From assembly GCA_946553025.1 (NCBI GenBank), contig CAMNRM010000010.1, forward strand, positions 28,878-92,877: DNA of 64,000 nucleotides, written 5' to 3'. Positions 25,426-33,185 of this stretch are shown here, piece after piece. Origin of the DNA: an uncultured Clostridium sp. (GTDB taxonomy: Bacteria > Bacillota > Clostridia > Lachnospirales > Lachnospiraceae). The position numbers were made by a program, and so were the translations under genes. Numbering within the stretch: the stretch's first letter is position 1; the number at the start of each line of letters is the position of its first letter. A model generated the notes under the pieces. The model saw nothing but the letters and a program-made list of their open reading frames with translations. It had not been told where the DNA came from and did no database searches.

Positions 25426-26766
25426 TCATGAAAACCGAATCACTTTCATCGTCTTTGCAAAATAAATGATCTCTGCGATTCCCGTAATCGTCCAGGAAAA
25501 AACATAGAGCAGATAGAGGGATTCTATCGTCCGGTAATGGGCAAAAACGGTCCATATCCACAACAGCCGAAATACGGTTGACCCGGCGGTTACGATAAAC
25601 ATGGGAACAATCGTCCGCCCAAGTCCTCTTGAGGCGGCAATGGTGCAGTCCATAAAGGCGCTGACGCAGTAGGATAAGGCCATCACGGAAAGCCTGCGGA
25701 TTCCTGCATTCACAACCGCTTTCTCGCTGGTAAACATGGACAAAAACGGATAGCGCAGCAGGTAAATCCCAACCCCTAAAAACAATCCCAGGCCAAAGGA
25801 ATACAGCATACAGATAAAATAACTTTTCAGGATTCTCTCCCGCTTTTTCGCCCCCATATTCTGTGCGATAAAGCTTGTGCAGGCGGTATAAAAAGCAGCC
25901 ATCATATCATAGACCAGGGGATCGGCATTGGCGGCGGCAGAATTCCCTTCCACCATCACATGGTCAAAGTAATTCACGCTGGTCTGGACAAAGAGGTTAG
26001 CCACGGCAAACAGGGCATACTGGAGCGCCGAGGGAACACCGATTCTTAACACCCGCCGCAAAATCAGCCGGTCGATATGGAGATTTTCTTTTCTGAGGGC
26101 AAAGGATTCTTCGCTGCAAAGCAGAAGCCGTAAAACCAAGGCAGCGGAAATATACTGGGAGATAATGCTGGCAATGGCTACGCCGCTCACCCCCATCTTA
26201 CATACAAGAACAAAAAACAAATTTAACAGCACATTCACCACACCGGCAAAACTCAGGTAATACAGGGGACGCTTTGTATCTCCCGCGGCGCTTAACACGG
26301 CATTGCCGAAATTAAACATGGCAAGAGCCGGCGTTCCCAGAAGATAAATCCGCAGATAGAGGGAAGCACCGCCAATCAGTTCATCCTTGGTGTGCATTGC
26401 CGTAAGGATCACCCCGGCAAAGATAATCCCCAAAAGCATAATGGCAATACCGGAAAACGCCAGCAGAAGCGCCGAAGTATGTACGGTCTTTTTTATGCTG
26501 TTTTTATCTTTTGCACCGATATAGAGCGCCGTCAGTGCGCTGACACCGCTGGAAAGCCCCAGAAGAATCCCGGTGGATAAGGTAATCAGGATACTTGTCG
26601 AACCCACCGCCCCCAGGGCAATCGATCCGGCAAATTTTCCTACAACAGCTACATCCGAAATATTAAAAACAATCTGCAGTATATTGGAAAACATCAGCGG
26701 CACGCTGAAAACCATAATCTTTTTCCACAAAGATCCCGTGCACATATCTATCTCATGGCTTTTCAT
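25426..26766 (-). CDS. MATE-family efflux transporter
   Basis: A 446-residue integral membrane protein with about 12 hydrophobic segments, the standard size and topology for MATE exporters. Family landmarks include the N-terminal PLMFSNILQIVFNISDVAVVG block, a mid-protein GDTKRPL segment, and SAFMDCTIAASRGLGRT in the second half, which mirrors the first as expected from the internal duplication. MATE proteins expel cationic drugs or metabolites using Na or H gradients. GGGAGA precedes the ATG at 26766. It is convergent with the DHHW gene (39-base gap) and lies downstream of the redox trio. The substrate cannot be inferred, and nothing links it to the glycan locus. Confidence 0.93.
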   Translation of the reverse strand: MKSHEIDMCTGSLWKKIMVFSVPLMFSNILQIVFNISDVAVVGKFAGSIALGAVGSTSILITLSTGILLGLSSGVSALTALYIGAKDKNSIKKTVHTSALLLAFSGIAIMLLGIIFAGVILTAMHTKDELIGGASLYLRIYLLGTPALAMFNFGNAVLSAAGDTKRPLYYLSFAGVVNVLLNLFFVLVCKMGVSGVAIASIISQYISAALVLRLLLCSEESFALRKENLHIDRLILRRVLRIGVPSALQYALFAVANLFVQTSVNYFDHVMVEGNSAAANADPLVYDMMAAFYTACTSFIAQNMGAKKRERILKSYFICMLYSFGLGLFLGVGIYLLRYPFLSMFTSEKAVVNAGIRRLSVMALSYCVSAFMDCTIAASRGLGRTIVPMFIVTAGSTVFRLLWIWTVFAHYRTIESLYLLYVFSWTITGIAEIIYFAKTMKVIRFS

Positions 26767-26831
26767 CTTTCTTTATCTCCCGATTTTATTTCCTGTTTTG
26801 TGCATTTGTCAAAAGAAGTTTGTAAGTCCCC

Positions 26832-27704
26832 TTACCCGCCGCTTTCGTCTTTGCGGCTTAGAAGCGGGGACTTCCCTGACAGTTTAAAATGCAGGCATTT
26901 TTCCGGACAGGCTTCTATGCATTTCCCGCACCTTATACATTCGGATGACTTTGATATTTCTTTAACGGAAAGGGCCAGAGGGCAGGCTTTTTCACAGGCC
27001 CTGCACATCACGCAGCTTTCCTCTTCCCAGTGCACCTGCACCAGGCTGAAACGGTTAAACCAGCCGTAAATTGCCCCAAGCGGACAAAGATACTGACAAA
27101 ACGGGCGGTAAACTTTTACCGAAAGGATAAGGATTGCAAGCAGCAGGCCAAACTTCCAGAAAAAAAGCCCTCCGGCCTGACGGCGAAGCAGCGGGTTGGC
27201 GGCAAGAAGAGGCACAGCCCCAAGCAGGGTTCCCGAGGGGCACAGGTATTTACAAAACGCCGGAACCTTGGCAAAGCCTTTCCATAAAAACATCGAGCCA
27301 AGCCCCGCGAACAGGACAAGGCTGATGTATTTCCCATATTTGAACTGCTGATGAAAAGGAAGACGCTTTCGTTTGGAAAATAGAGGGATTTTATACAAAA
27401 GATCCTGCACCAGACCAAAAGGGCAGAGCCATCCGCAGACAAAACGTCCCAAAAGACTCCCAAACAAAAAGAAAACGCCGAGCACGGCAAAGGGAACCTG
27501 AAACCCCTGCTGGTTAAAAAGCGCCTGCAATGCCCCGAGGGGACAGGAGCCAATCGCCCCGGGACAGGAATAACAGTTCAGTCCCGGGACACAGGCATAT
27601 TTTAAGCTTCCCTGATAGATTTTTCCGTGCAGGAAGCCGTAAGCATATCCGTTCGTAGCGATGGTAAAGGCAATCTGTACCATCCTTCGCAGCTTTTTCA
27701 TCAT
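26832..27704 (-). CDS. Membrane iron-sulfur protein, NapH/YccM-like
   Basis: A 290-residue membrane protein with four or more transmembrane helices. Several Cys-Pro motifs flank membrane segments: an N-terminal NCYSCPGAIGSCPLGA, then CGWLCPFGL, CKYLCPSGTL and CQYLCPLGA. The C-terminal tail carries two classical 4Fe-4S ferredoxin motifs, CVMCRACEKACP and CIRCGKCIEACP. NapH-type proteins pass electrons across or along the membrane. It is encoded right after a CxxC mini-protein and a thioredoxin-like lipoprotein, so the trio likely handles thiol or quinol redox chemistry at the membrane. The exact electron donor and acceptor are unknown. Start is either of two adjacent Met codons. Confidence 0.85.
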   Translation of the reverse strand: MMKKLRRMVQIAFTIATNGYAYGFLHGKIYQGSLKYACVPGLNCYSCPGAIGSCPLGALQALFNQQGFQVPFAVLGVFFLFGSLLGRFVCGWLCPFGLVQDLLYKIPLFSKRKRLPFHQQFKYGKYISLVLFAGLGSMFLWKGFAKVPAFCKYLCPSGTLLGAVPLLAANPLLRRQAGGLFFWKFGLLLAILILSVKVYRPFCQYLCPLGAIYGWFNRFSLVQVHWEEESCVMCRACEKACPLALSVKEISKSSECIRCGKCIEACPEKCLHFKLSGKSPLLSRKDESGG

Positions 27705-27705
27705 C

Positions 27706-27882
27706 TCACCCGATTCCTATACATTCCATGCAAATCATCACAGCCTTTCGCCAGAGCACGTCAAACTGCCCGTAAAAAGATCCAAGGACGAGGAAAAACA
27801 GTCCAAGAACCGTTCCCAAAAGCCAGGCGGGCAGCCTGCAAGACAGGTTGAAAGGCAGCTTACAGTTTTTCCAAAAGTGCAT
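27706..27882 (-). CDS. CD1871A-type CxxC mini-protein
   Basis: A 58-residue membrane protein: a short cationic N terminus, one hydrophobic segment (about 18-36), and the C-terminal signature CMECIGIG with a C51-x-x-C54 pair. I recognise this tail from the CD1871A family of clostridial CxxC proteins. The frame could begin earlier (27921), but GGGAGGAAG stands just before the ATG at 27882, so I choose that start. It overlaps the end of the thioredoxin-like gene by 23 bases and the iron-sulfur gene follows directly. That conserved company suggests a small redox shuttle between the lipoprotein and the membrane iron-sulfur protein. Confidence 0.78.
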   Translation of the reverse strand: MHFWKNCKLPFNLSCRLPAWLLGTVLGLFFLVLGSFYGQFDVLWRKAVMICMECIGIG

Positions 27883-28552
27883 TGATTTCTTCCTCCCATG
27901 CGGACTTATCCATGGAGCCAACGATGGTATTTAAAAGATTTCCTTCACTGTCAAAGAAAAACGTGGTGGGAACTGCCGACACCTCCGTAAGAAGCGAAAT
28001 ATACAGGGATTCGTTAAGCAGAAGATGTGTGTAATCCGCCCCCGTTTTGGCAACCAGGTCCGCCGCGAAATCCTTCATCTTTTCCTCTGCGCCTTCCTCT
28101 ACATCGCTGATAACCCCGATAATCTGAAATTCTTCCGGCGAATAAGCCGCAGCCAGTTCACCAAGCCCCGGCATCTCACGCAGGCAGGGGTTACAGTAGG
28201 TCGCCCAGACATTAATCATGGTCAGCTTTGAGGAGGAAAGAATATCCGAAGAAACCGTATTTCCCTCCAGATCCTGTCCCTCAAAGGCAATCTTTACCGA
28301 AGCTGTTCCCTCTTTCGTGTCTGCTTTTTCAGCGGTTTCTTCCAGTCCTGCCGTATGGTCCGTTTGTTCACCGGCTTTTTCCGATCCTTCTGCAAGGTCG
28401 GTTTCTTTTTGCTCTTCTTTGGCAGCTGCGGTATTTTCCTTTTGTGCATTATTTTCTAAATTCTTTGTATTCCCGCTTTTCTGACTGCACCCGCCAAGAA
28501 AAACCGCCGCGATAGCAAGCAGAAGAAGCGTTTTTTTTGCTGTTTTTGACAT
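27860..28552 (-). CDS. TlpA-type thioredoxin-fold lipoprotein
   Basis: A 230-residue lipoprotein. The signal ends in the lipobox LGGC with lipidated C22. An acidic, low-complexity spacer (about 25-85) leads to a thioredoxin fold whose active site is WATYC-NPC (C120 and C123), followed by LREMPGL. A VPTTFFFD segment supplies the cis-proline loop. TlpA/ResA proteins act outside the membrane as thiol-disulfide reductases or oxidases. AAGGAGAA precedes the ATG. It is first in a three-gene set with a CxxC mini-protein and a NapH-like iron-sulfur protein, which could recharge it with electrons. Identification of the fold is secure; the client proteins are unknown. Confidence 0.9.
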   Translation of the reverse strand: MSKTAKKTLLLLAIAAVFLGGCSQKSGNTKNLENNAQKENTAAAKEEQKETDLAEGSEKAGEQTDHTAGLEETAEKADTKEGTASVKIAFEGQDLEGNTVSSDILSSSKLTMINVWATYCNPCLREMPGLGELAAAYSPEEFQIIGVISDVEEGAEEKMKDFAADLVAKTGADYTHLLLNESLYISLLTEVSAVPTTFFFDSEGNLLNTIVGSMDKSAWEEEINALLEKL

Positions 28553-28649
28553 TATAGTTCTCCTTTATTTTACATTCATGATATGCGCACCGATACTCTT
28601 TGCTTTTTATCCCTGCCTTTTCTTCCTGCGGCACATAGCATCGAGCTTT

Positions 28650-29237
28650 TTATTCCCGAAGATTACCCCTTTGGATATGCTCCTGAATAATTTTATCGGT
28701 TACTTCAAATAGTTTCTCCGATCCCAGCTTTGTCTTTGTCTGCCGTCCGTACACCTGCTTGGCGGATACCTGATGTTCCTTCCAGTCACCCCCATTATTG
28801 CTGTGATTTAACAGTAAGGGCTGCAGGTTATCCATGGCGTGGGCAAACTTTGCCTCGGCGGTCTGGTATTCTTCAAACTCGTCAAACAGCGCAGTCAGTT
28901 CCTGCTTCTGATCTTCGGGCAAAAGGGAGTACAGCTTTTCCTTCGCGGCATCTTCCCTGGCTTTCTGACTCTTCTTGCCTTCGGTATCATAAGCATAGGT
29001 ATCCCCGGCTTCGATTTCCACGATATCATGAATTAAACACATCAGCATTACCCTGGCAATATCCACCTCTTCGTTGGCATACTCGCGGAGGAGATAGGCC
29101 ATAATCGCCATATGCCAGGCATGTTCTGCATCGTTTTCATTCCTCCCGTGCCCGGATAAATGGGTCTGGCGGAAGATATTCTTCTCCTTATCGATTTCCA
29201 AAGCAAATGCGAGTTGTTTTTTTAACCGTTCCTCCAT
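28650..29237 (-). CDS. HD-domain phosphohydrolase (YfbR/HDDC2-like)
   Basis: A 195-residue protein with an HD metal-binding signature: H39 in NDAEHAWHM, then H70-D71 in LIHDIVEIEAGDTYAYD, and a later conserved Asp. This layout matches the YfbR/HDDC2 group of 5'-deoxynucleotidases and related HD hydrolases. The frame extends to a GTG at 29249, but AAGGTGG is well placed for the ATG at 29237. It is a stand-alone gene, downstream of nothing on its strand within 100 bases. Length agrees with the family. The substrate is inferred only from family knowledge. Confidence 0.88.
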   Translation of the reverse strand: MEERLKKQLAFALEIDKEKNIFRQTHLSGHGRNENDAEHAWHMAIMAYLLREYANEEVDIARVMLMCLIHDIVEIEAGDTYAYDTEGKKSQKAREDAAKEKLYSLLPEDQKQELTALFDEFEEYQTAEAKFAHAMDNLQPLLLNHSNNGGDWKEHQVSAKQVYGRQTKTKLGSEKLFEVTDKIIQEHIQRGNLRE

Positions 29238-29364
29238 CCTGCTTACCACCTTTCATTGATTGTCAGTAGCATTATAGCACAATCTTTTTCCATTGTCCAA
29301 ATGATCTGTAAGATAAAATTTGCCCCTGTCAGAGATATGTTACCGTTCACACGTTCACGGCAGC

Positions 29365-29949
29365 TTAGAGATTCATTTCCAGAAAAACCTTATCTTTATC
29401 GTCCTGGTCAATGGACAGGTAGCGCTTGGTTATATCCAGGGAAGAATGGTTGTAAATGGTCATAATTACCGCAGGCGGCGTTCCCTTCTTCCATGCGTGA
29501 TAGCCAAAGGTTTTCCGCAGAGAGTGACAGCTGATGATGCCTTCGATATGTAATTCATCCGCAGCCTTTTTGATAATGCGGAAAGCCTGGGTGCGGCTGA
29601 TGGGACGGTTCCTGCCTTCACGGCTTTGAAACAGATAGTCGCCGGATGACAGGTGAGGAAGTGTTTTTTTTAATTGTTTCAATGCCTGGAGAACCTCTTT
29701 ATTCAGGGCAATCTTTGTGGTTTTTCCGGTCTTTTGTTCAAGAATATTGATGTGATGAAAGTAACATTTGTTGCAGAAATCATAGACATTTCCCCACTTT
29801 AACAGCAGGAGATCACTAATTCGCAGCGAGGTGTTCATGCCAAGGGTAACCAGGGCATAATTGCGTATCTGATGGCGGTCAATATAGTACTGTTTTAGTT
29901 TTTGGATGTCCTTTTTGTTTTTAATCGGCTGTGTTGTCTGCATATCCAT
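29365..29949 (-). CDS. Short tyrosine recombinase
   Basis: A 194-residue protein that is essentially only the catalytic domain of a tyrosine recombinase. Catalytic residues seen are R43 (TSLRISDLLLLKW), a Lys in the beta-hairpin near 73-76, H142-x-x-R145 (CHSLRKTF), H168 (YNHSS; the usual Gly before His is Asn here) and nucleophile Y177. The N-terminal core-binding domain of full integrases is missing, yet the frame is intact and GGAGG precedes the ATG, so this is a natural short form. No att site or adjoining phage genes are visible. It may resolve or invert DNA elsewhere. Confidence 0.85.
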   Translation of the reverse strand: MDMQTTQPIKNKKDIQKLKQYYIDRHQIRNYALVTLGMNTSLRISDLLLLKWGNVYDFCNKCYFHHINILEQKTGKTTKIALNKEVLQALKQLKKTLPHLSSGDYLFQSREGRNRPISRTQAFRIIKKAADELHIEGIISCHSLRKTFGYHAWKKGTPPAVIMTIYNHSSLDITKRYLSIDQDDKDKVFLEMNL

Positions 29950-30090
29950 ATGCCTCCGTAATTATATTTGGAAATGGTTTCCATGGTTTTATCATAGCAG
30001 TATTTGGGACTGAATTTGCAGATTGACAAAAAAATTATGAACCTTATTTGCAGCTTTGGAAGGATAAAATAAATAAATTGCCTGCTTCCC

Positions 30091-30120
30091 TTGCTTTTAT
30101 CAGACCTGCCATGTTATAAT
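30091..30120 (+). promoter_or_regulatory. Promoter for the diguanylate cyclase gene
   Basis: -35 TTGCTT (30091-30096), an 18-base spacer and -10 TATAAT (30115-30120). It leaves a leader of about 145 bases before the ATG at 30273. I see no riboswitch that I can name in that leader, and nothing else in the 323-base gap 29950-30272. Confidence 0.7.
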
Positions 30121-30272
30121 AAACCTAACAAAAACAGGACTTAAGCTCTGTATGGTAACGTTTATTCATGCAGGCGGTTCCTGGTTTTTCCATATTTTAG
30201 CTTAGTATCATGGAAGAAAAACAGGCAGCAGATGATTGCCTGATAAAATAATTCAGGAAGAGGAGCATAGAG

Positions 30273-31190
30273 ATGGAAAAAATATTGATCGTTGATGATA
30301 GTCCCACACAGGCAGCCCAGTTAAAGTCAATCTTAGAGATGGATTATGATGTTACGGTTGCACAGACAGCGACAGAAGGGCTTTCTCACGCAAGTTCAGG
30401 GAAATTTACCCTGGTTCTTCTGGATGTGGTTATGCCGGGGATGGATGGCTTTACGCTGCTGAAAAAACTGCAGGAAGAAATCGTAACCCAGAGTATTCCT
30501 GTGATACTGATTACCAGCCTTTCCGATATCGAACATGAGCAGTTAGGACTTACCCTGGGCGCAGTTGACTACATATCCAAGCCGTTTCATCCCCTAATCG
30601 TAAAAGCCAGGGTGAATACGCATATTAAGCTGTACCGCTACCGCAAGCAGATAGAATACCAGTCCATGACGGATCAGCTGACAGGGATTGCCAACCGCAG
30701 GCAGCACGATATTTTCAGCATTATTAAATGGAACGAAGCCACACGCCTTAAAGTTCCGTTTTCAATCTGTATGTTTGATATTGATCATTTTAAATCCTAT
30801 AATGATACCTTTGGGCATCCTGCCGGAGATAAGGTTATTGCCACCGTTGCCAGGGTGATTTCGTCCCATCTGCAGCGCAGCACGGATTTCGTGGCCCGCT
30901 ATGGAGGTGAGGAATTCGTAGCCTTCTTTATGGGCGGTACGGCAGAACAGGCTTATGAATATCTGAAAAAAATCCGCAAGTCGGTGGAGGAATGCCATAT
31001 CCCGCACGATCCTGCGACGGCAAAATGGGTAACGATCAGCGCCGGGGGCGTTACCTTGATTCCCCAGAAAGAAAATTCATATGAGGTTTATCTGAAAATC
31101 GCCGACACCATGCTCTACGACGCCAAGCGCATGGGCCGTAATCGGGTGGTCTGGGCGAATGAGAAGATGGAACAGTGGTATGAGGAATAA
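30273..31190 (+). CDS. Response regulator-GGDEF diguanylate cyclase
   Basis: A 305-residue two-domain protein. Residues 1-120 are a receiver domain with acidic pocket D8-D9, phospho-acceptor D51 (LLDVVMPGMDGF) and K103 (SKPF). Residues about 128-298 form a GGDEF domain with an intact active site GGEEF (211-215) and a product-inhibition site R202-S-T-D205 five residues upstream. It should make cyclic di-GMP when phosphorylated, as PleD- and WspR-type enzymes do. AGGAAGAGGAG precedes the ATG. No histidine kinase gene lies next to it. A strong promoter and a bidirectional terminator show that it is its own transcription unit. Confidence 0.95.
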   Translation: MEKILIVDDSPTQAAQLKSILEMDYDVTVAQTATEGLSHASSGKFTLVLLDVVMPGMDGFTLLKKLQEEIVTQSIPVILITSLSDIEHEQLGLTLGAVDYISKPFHPLIVKARVNTHIKLYRYRKQIEYQSMTDQLTGIANRRQHDIFSIIKWNEATRLKVPFSICMFDIDHFKSYNDTFGHPAGDKVIATVARVISSHLQRSTDFVARYGGEEFVAFFMGGTAEQAYEYLKKIRKSVEECHIPHDPATAKWVTISAGGVTLIPQKENSYEVYLKIADTMLYDAKRMGRNRVVWANEKMEQWYEE

Positions 31191-31212
31191 GGACAGGAAT
31201 AGGAATAAAAAA

Positions 31213-31247
31213 AGAGTTCGGATAGATTAGATTTCCGGACTCTTTTT
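31213..31247. terminator. Bidirectional terminator between convergent genes
   Basis: AGAGTTCGGA (31213-31222) pairs with TCCGGACTCT (31234-31243; one G-T pair). T runs lie on both outer sides, so it can end transcripts from both the cyclase gene and the opposite-strand ATPase gene. Confidence 0.88.
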
Positions 31248-31264
31248 GCTGTGTATGGGTTTGG

Positions 31265-32728
31265 TTATTTTTGTTGTTTAGAAACTAACAATTTGTAGGT
31301 CGCATTTTCCTGCATTTTGGGAAAAGTAAGGAACATATTGTACAGCCGCATCTCAAAAATCCGGTTGGCAACAACAACACATGCATGTTCAATCTTAATA
31401 AAACCAAACATAAGCGCAATATCGACCGCAGGATCGTCAGGATTGTACATGATATCCTGTCCCTGGAAGAGAAGACGGTTGAGAAGCTGCTTTAACTCCG
31501 GATAGTCGTCAAGTTTGCTGCTTAGGGAATCAAACAAAGGGTTCTTTTCCGTCAGAAGCAGGCGGATGGCTTCAAGGAAACCAGCTTTAGTCCAGGCAGG
31601 AGTGGAGGGTGAATCCTGAGCGATTCTTTCGTCAAGTATTTTACAAATCCGTGATACAAGGAAAGGATAGCCCGATGTATAATCATAGAGTAAAGACGAA
31701 AGCAGGGGAATATCCATTCCGGTAAGATGGTCTTTCTCATAATCCGTCAGCATACCAGCGATATCTTCAGGAGAAAAACTCATATCCACAAGAAAATCCG
31801 CAGCGATATTCCATGGGCTGTTTTGTTTATGCTCCTCATCTGGGCGAAGTTTCCGGCGGATATTTCGGATATCGTACACACTGGCAAGAATTACCGATTG
31901 GAATGTCGGAAACGTGCGCCTGGCAATGTAGCAGGCACGAAGCTGCGCAAGAAAATCAAGGAATACCTGATTATTGGAGGCGCTGTCCACCTCGTCAATC
32001 ATTAAAACTACGGGTTTTGAAGAATGTTGGCATAGTTCGCTTAGGCAGTCGAACAATTCAAATAATTCAAATGAAGATGAATTTTGTTGGAGAGCATTCT
32101 TTAAGGGGGCAAGAAGCTGTGCTGCGGGGGGAGCTGTGGGTTTGGCAGGTTCTTCGGATGATATTATTGTTTCTGTAGATGGTATAGTATCTGTAGGTTT
32201 TATCATTTCTGTAAGTTTTGTTGTTTCTATAGACTTTATTAAAAGCCGGGCGAAGGTGGTGCAGAAGGTGTGTTCGTCTTTAAATTTCGAGGCGCTGATC
32301 ATCTGAAAATCCAGGCTGATCACAAGATATTCTTCTTTTAAAAATTCTTTCAAGGATTTCAGCAGAGTTGTTTTTCCATATTGACGCGCTCTGTTAATGG
32401 TAAAATATTCCCCTGCGTCAACCATAATTTTAACTTTTTTAAGCCTTTCGGACAGGTTGACCATGTAGTGGAGATCCGATTGGCAGTCGGCATTTATGTT
32501 GAAGATTTTCTTTCTAGTACTTATACTCTTTATGTTTTTTGTATTCTTTGTACTTTTTATGTTCTTTATATTATTTATGTTTTTCAAATTCTCCATGCTT
32601 TTTAAATTTTCCATCTTCTTTAAATTCTCCATGATCTTTAAATTTTCGATATTCTTCAAATTCTCTATATACTTTAGATTCTCTATATGCTTCAGATTCT
32701 CTATATGTTTTAAATTCTCTGTACGCAC
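31265..32728 (-). CDS. AAA-ATPase-like protein with hexapeptide-repeat N terminus
   Basis: A 487-residue protein of the AAA-ATPase-like group (PF09820-type) common in gut anaerobes. The normal family start is the segment YMVNLSERLKKVKIMVDAG (about 88-106), then a P-loop NRARQYGKTT (112-121), and a Walker B VVLMIDEVDSA near residue 243. These proteins often carry a C-terminal nuclease domain; here the end is short and I see none. What is unusual is the first 69 residues: repeated six-residue units of the form ENLKxI. The gene starts with GTG at 32728, and a good promoter 48-76 bases upstream means the repeats are probably transcribed and translated. Function is unknown. Confidence 0.8.
   Translation of the reverse strand: MRTENLKHIENLKHIENLKYIENLKNIENLKIMENLKKMENLKSMENLKNINNIKNIKSTKNTKNIKSISTRKKIFNINADCQSDLHYMVNLSERLKKVKIMVDAGEYFTINRARQYGKTTLLKSLKEFLKEEYLVISLDFQMISASKFKDEHTFCTTFARLLIKSIETTKLTEMIKPTDTIPSTETIISSEEPAKPTAPPAAQLLAPLKNALQQNSSSFELFELFDCLSELCQHSSKPVVLMIDEVDSASNNQVFLDFLAQLRACYIARRTFPTFQSVILASVYDIRNIRRKLRPDEEHKQNSPWNIAADFLVDMSFSPEDIAGMLTDYEKDHLTGMDIPLLSSLLYDYTSGYPFLVSRICKILDERIAQDSPSTPAWTKAGFLEAIRLLLTEKNPLFDSLSSKLDDYPELKQLLNRLLFQGQDIMYNPDDPAVDIALMFGFIKIEHACVVVANRIFEMRLYNMFLTFPKMQENATYKLLVSKQQK
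32522..32719 (-). repeat. 18-base tandem repeat coding ENLKxI
   Basis: Eleven adjacent 18-base units at the start of the ATPase-like gene. The first eight encode ENLK plus two variable residues (HI, HI, YI, NI, IM, KM, SM, NI); the last three are degenerate (NNIKNI, KSTKNT, KNIKSI). Confidence 0.88.
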
Positions 32729-32775
32729 TGGGCTTCTTTTAGCGTTCAGACAAGTGTTTGTATGGCTATAGGGTA

Positions 32776-32804
32776 AGTATAATGATTTCGGGGAAAAAAG
32801 TCAA
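32776..32804 (-). promoter_or_regulatory. Sigma-A promoter for the ATPase-like gene
   Basis: Minus strand: -35 TTGACT (complement of 32799-32804), 17 bases, -10 TATACT (complement of 32776-32781). It supports transcription of the GTG start at 32728. Confidence 0.72.
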
Positions 32805-32960
32805 TGAAGAGGTATTTTTGAAGTGTTTGATAAAAAATTTGAAGAATTTTATAGGAATTTTAATGGGATTTGGGGGAAATTGGGAAAAATGAAACACAAG
32901 ATATTGAATAATAATTTTAAATACGTACAATATATTGTGGTTGAAGGGGTAAAAATTTTG

Positions 32961-33111
32961 TTGCAAAAAGTATAGGTTTTGCAACACTTCTAAACGTCTG
33001 TAAATCTTAGTTATTCTACTACAATATCGTCAAAAAATCAAGAAACTTAACTATTTTTCCTAGGTAATTTGCACCAGAAATTTTTTTTTGCAAAACCTAT
33101 ACTTTTTGCAA
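32961..33111. repeat. Perfect 24-base inverted repeat before the TnpB-like gene
   Basis: The arm at 32961-32984 is the exact reverse complement of 33088-33111, with 103 AT-rich bases between. Each arm is itself a dyad: TTGCAAAA, eight bases, TTTTGCAA. The right arm lies about 75 bases before the likely GTG start of the TnpB-like gene. The remainder of the gap 32729-33185 holds the minus-strand promoter at 32776 and no convincing gene. Confidence 0.9.
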
Positions 33112-33185
33112 AAAATGCAGGGCCGGATATTTGCAGAATTTTCCGGAAATTAGTAAAAAAAGGAAAATGTAAAGAAGAGCAATGC

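Noticed and set aside
29365..29949. Short recombinase as the integrase of a prophage
   Set aside because: No phage structural genes, att repeats or other phage features are seen on either side.
30121..30272. The 150-base leader of the diguanylate cyclase gene as a cyclic di-GMP riboswitch
   Set aside because: I could not find the conserved GEMM core or a clear expression-platform hairpin.
32522..32719. Regular 18-base repeats as a possible CRISPR array
   Set aside because: The units are directly adjacent with no spacers and stay in frame as six-residue protein repeats.
32766..32987. A 73-codon minus-strand frame rich in Asn and Phe
   Set aside because: It covers a promoter and one arm of the inverted repeat, has no ribosome site, and looks like AT-rich chance coding.
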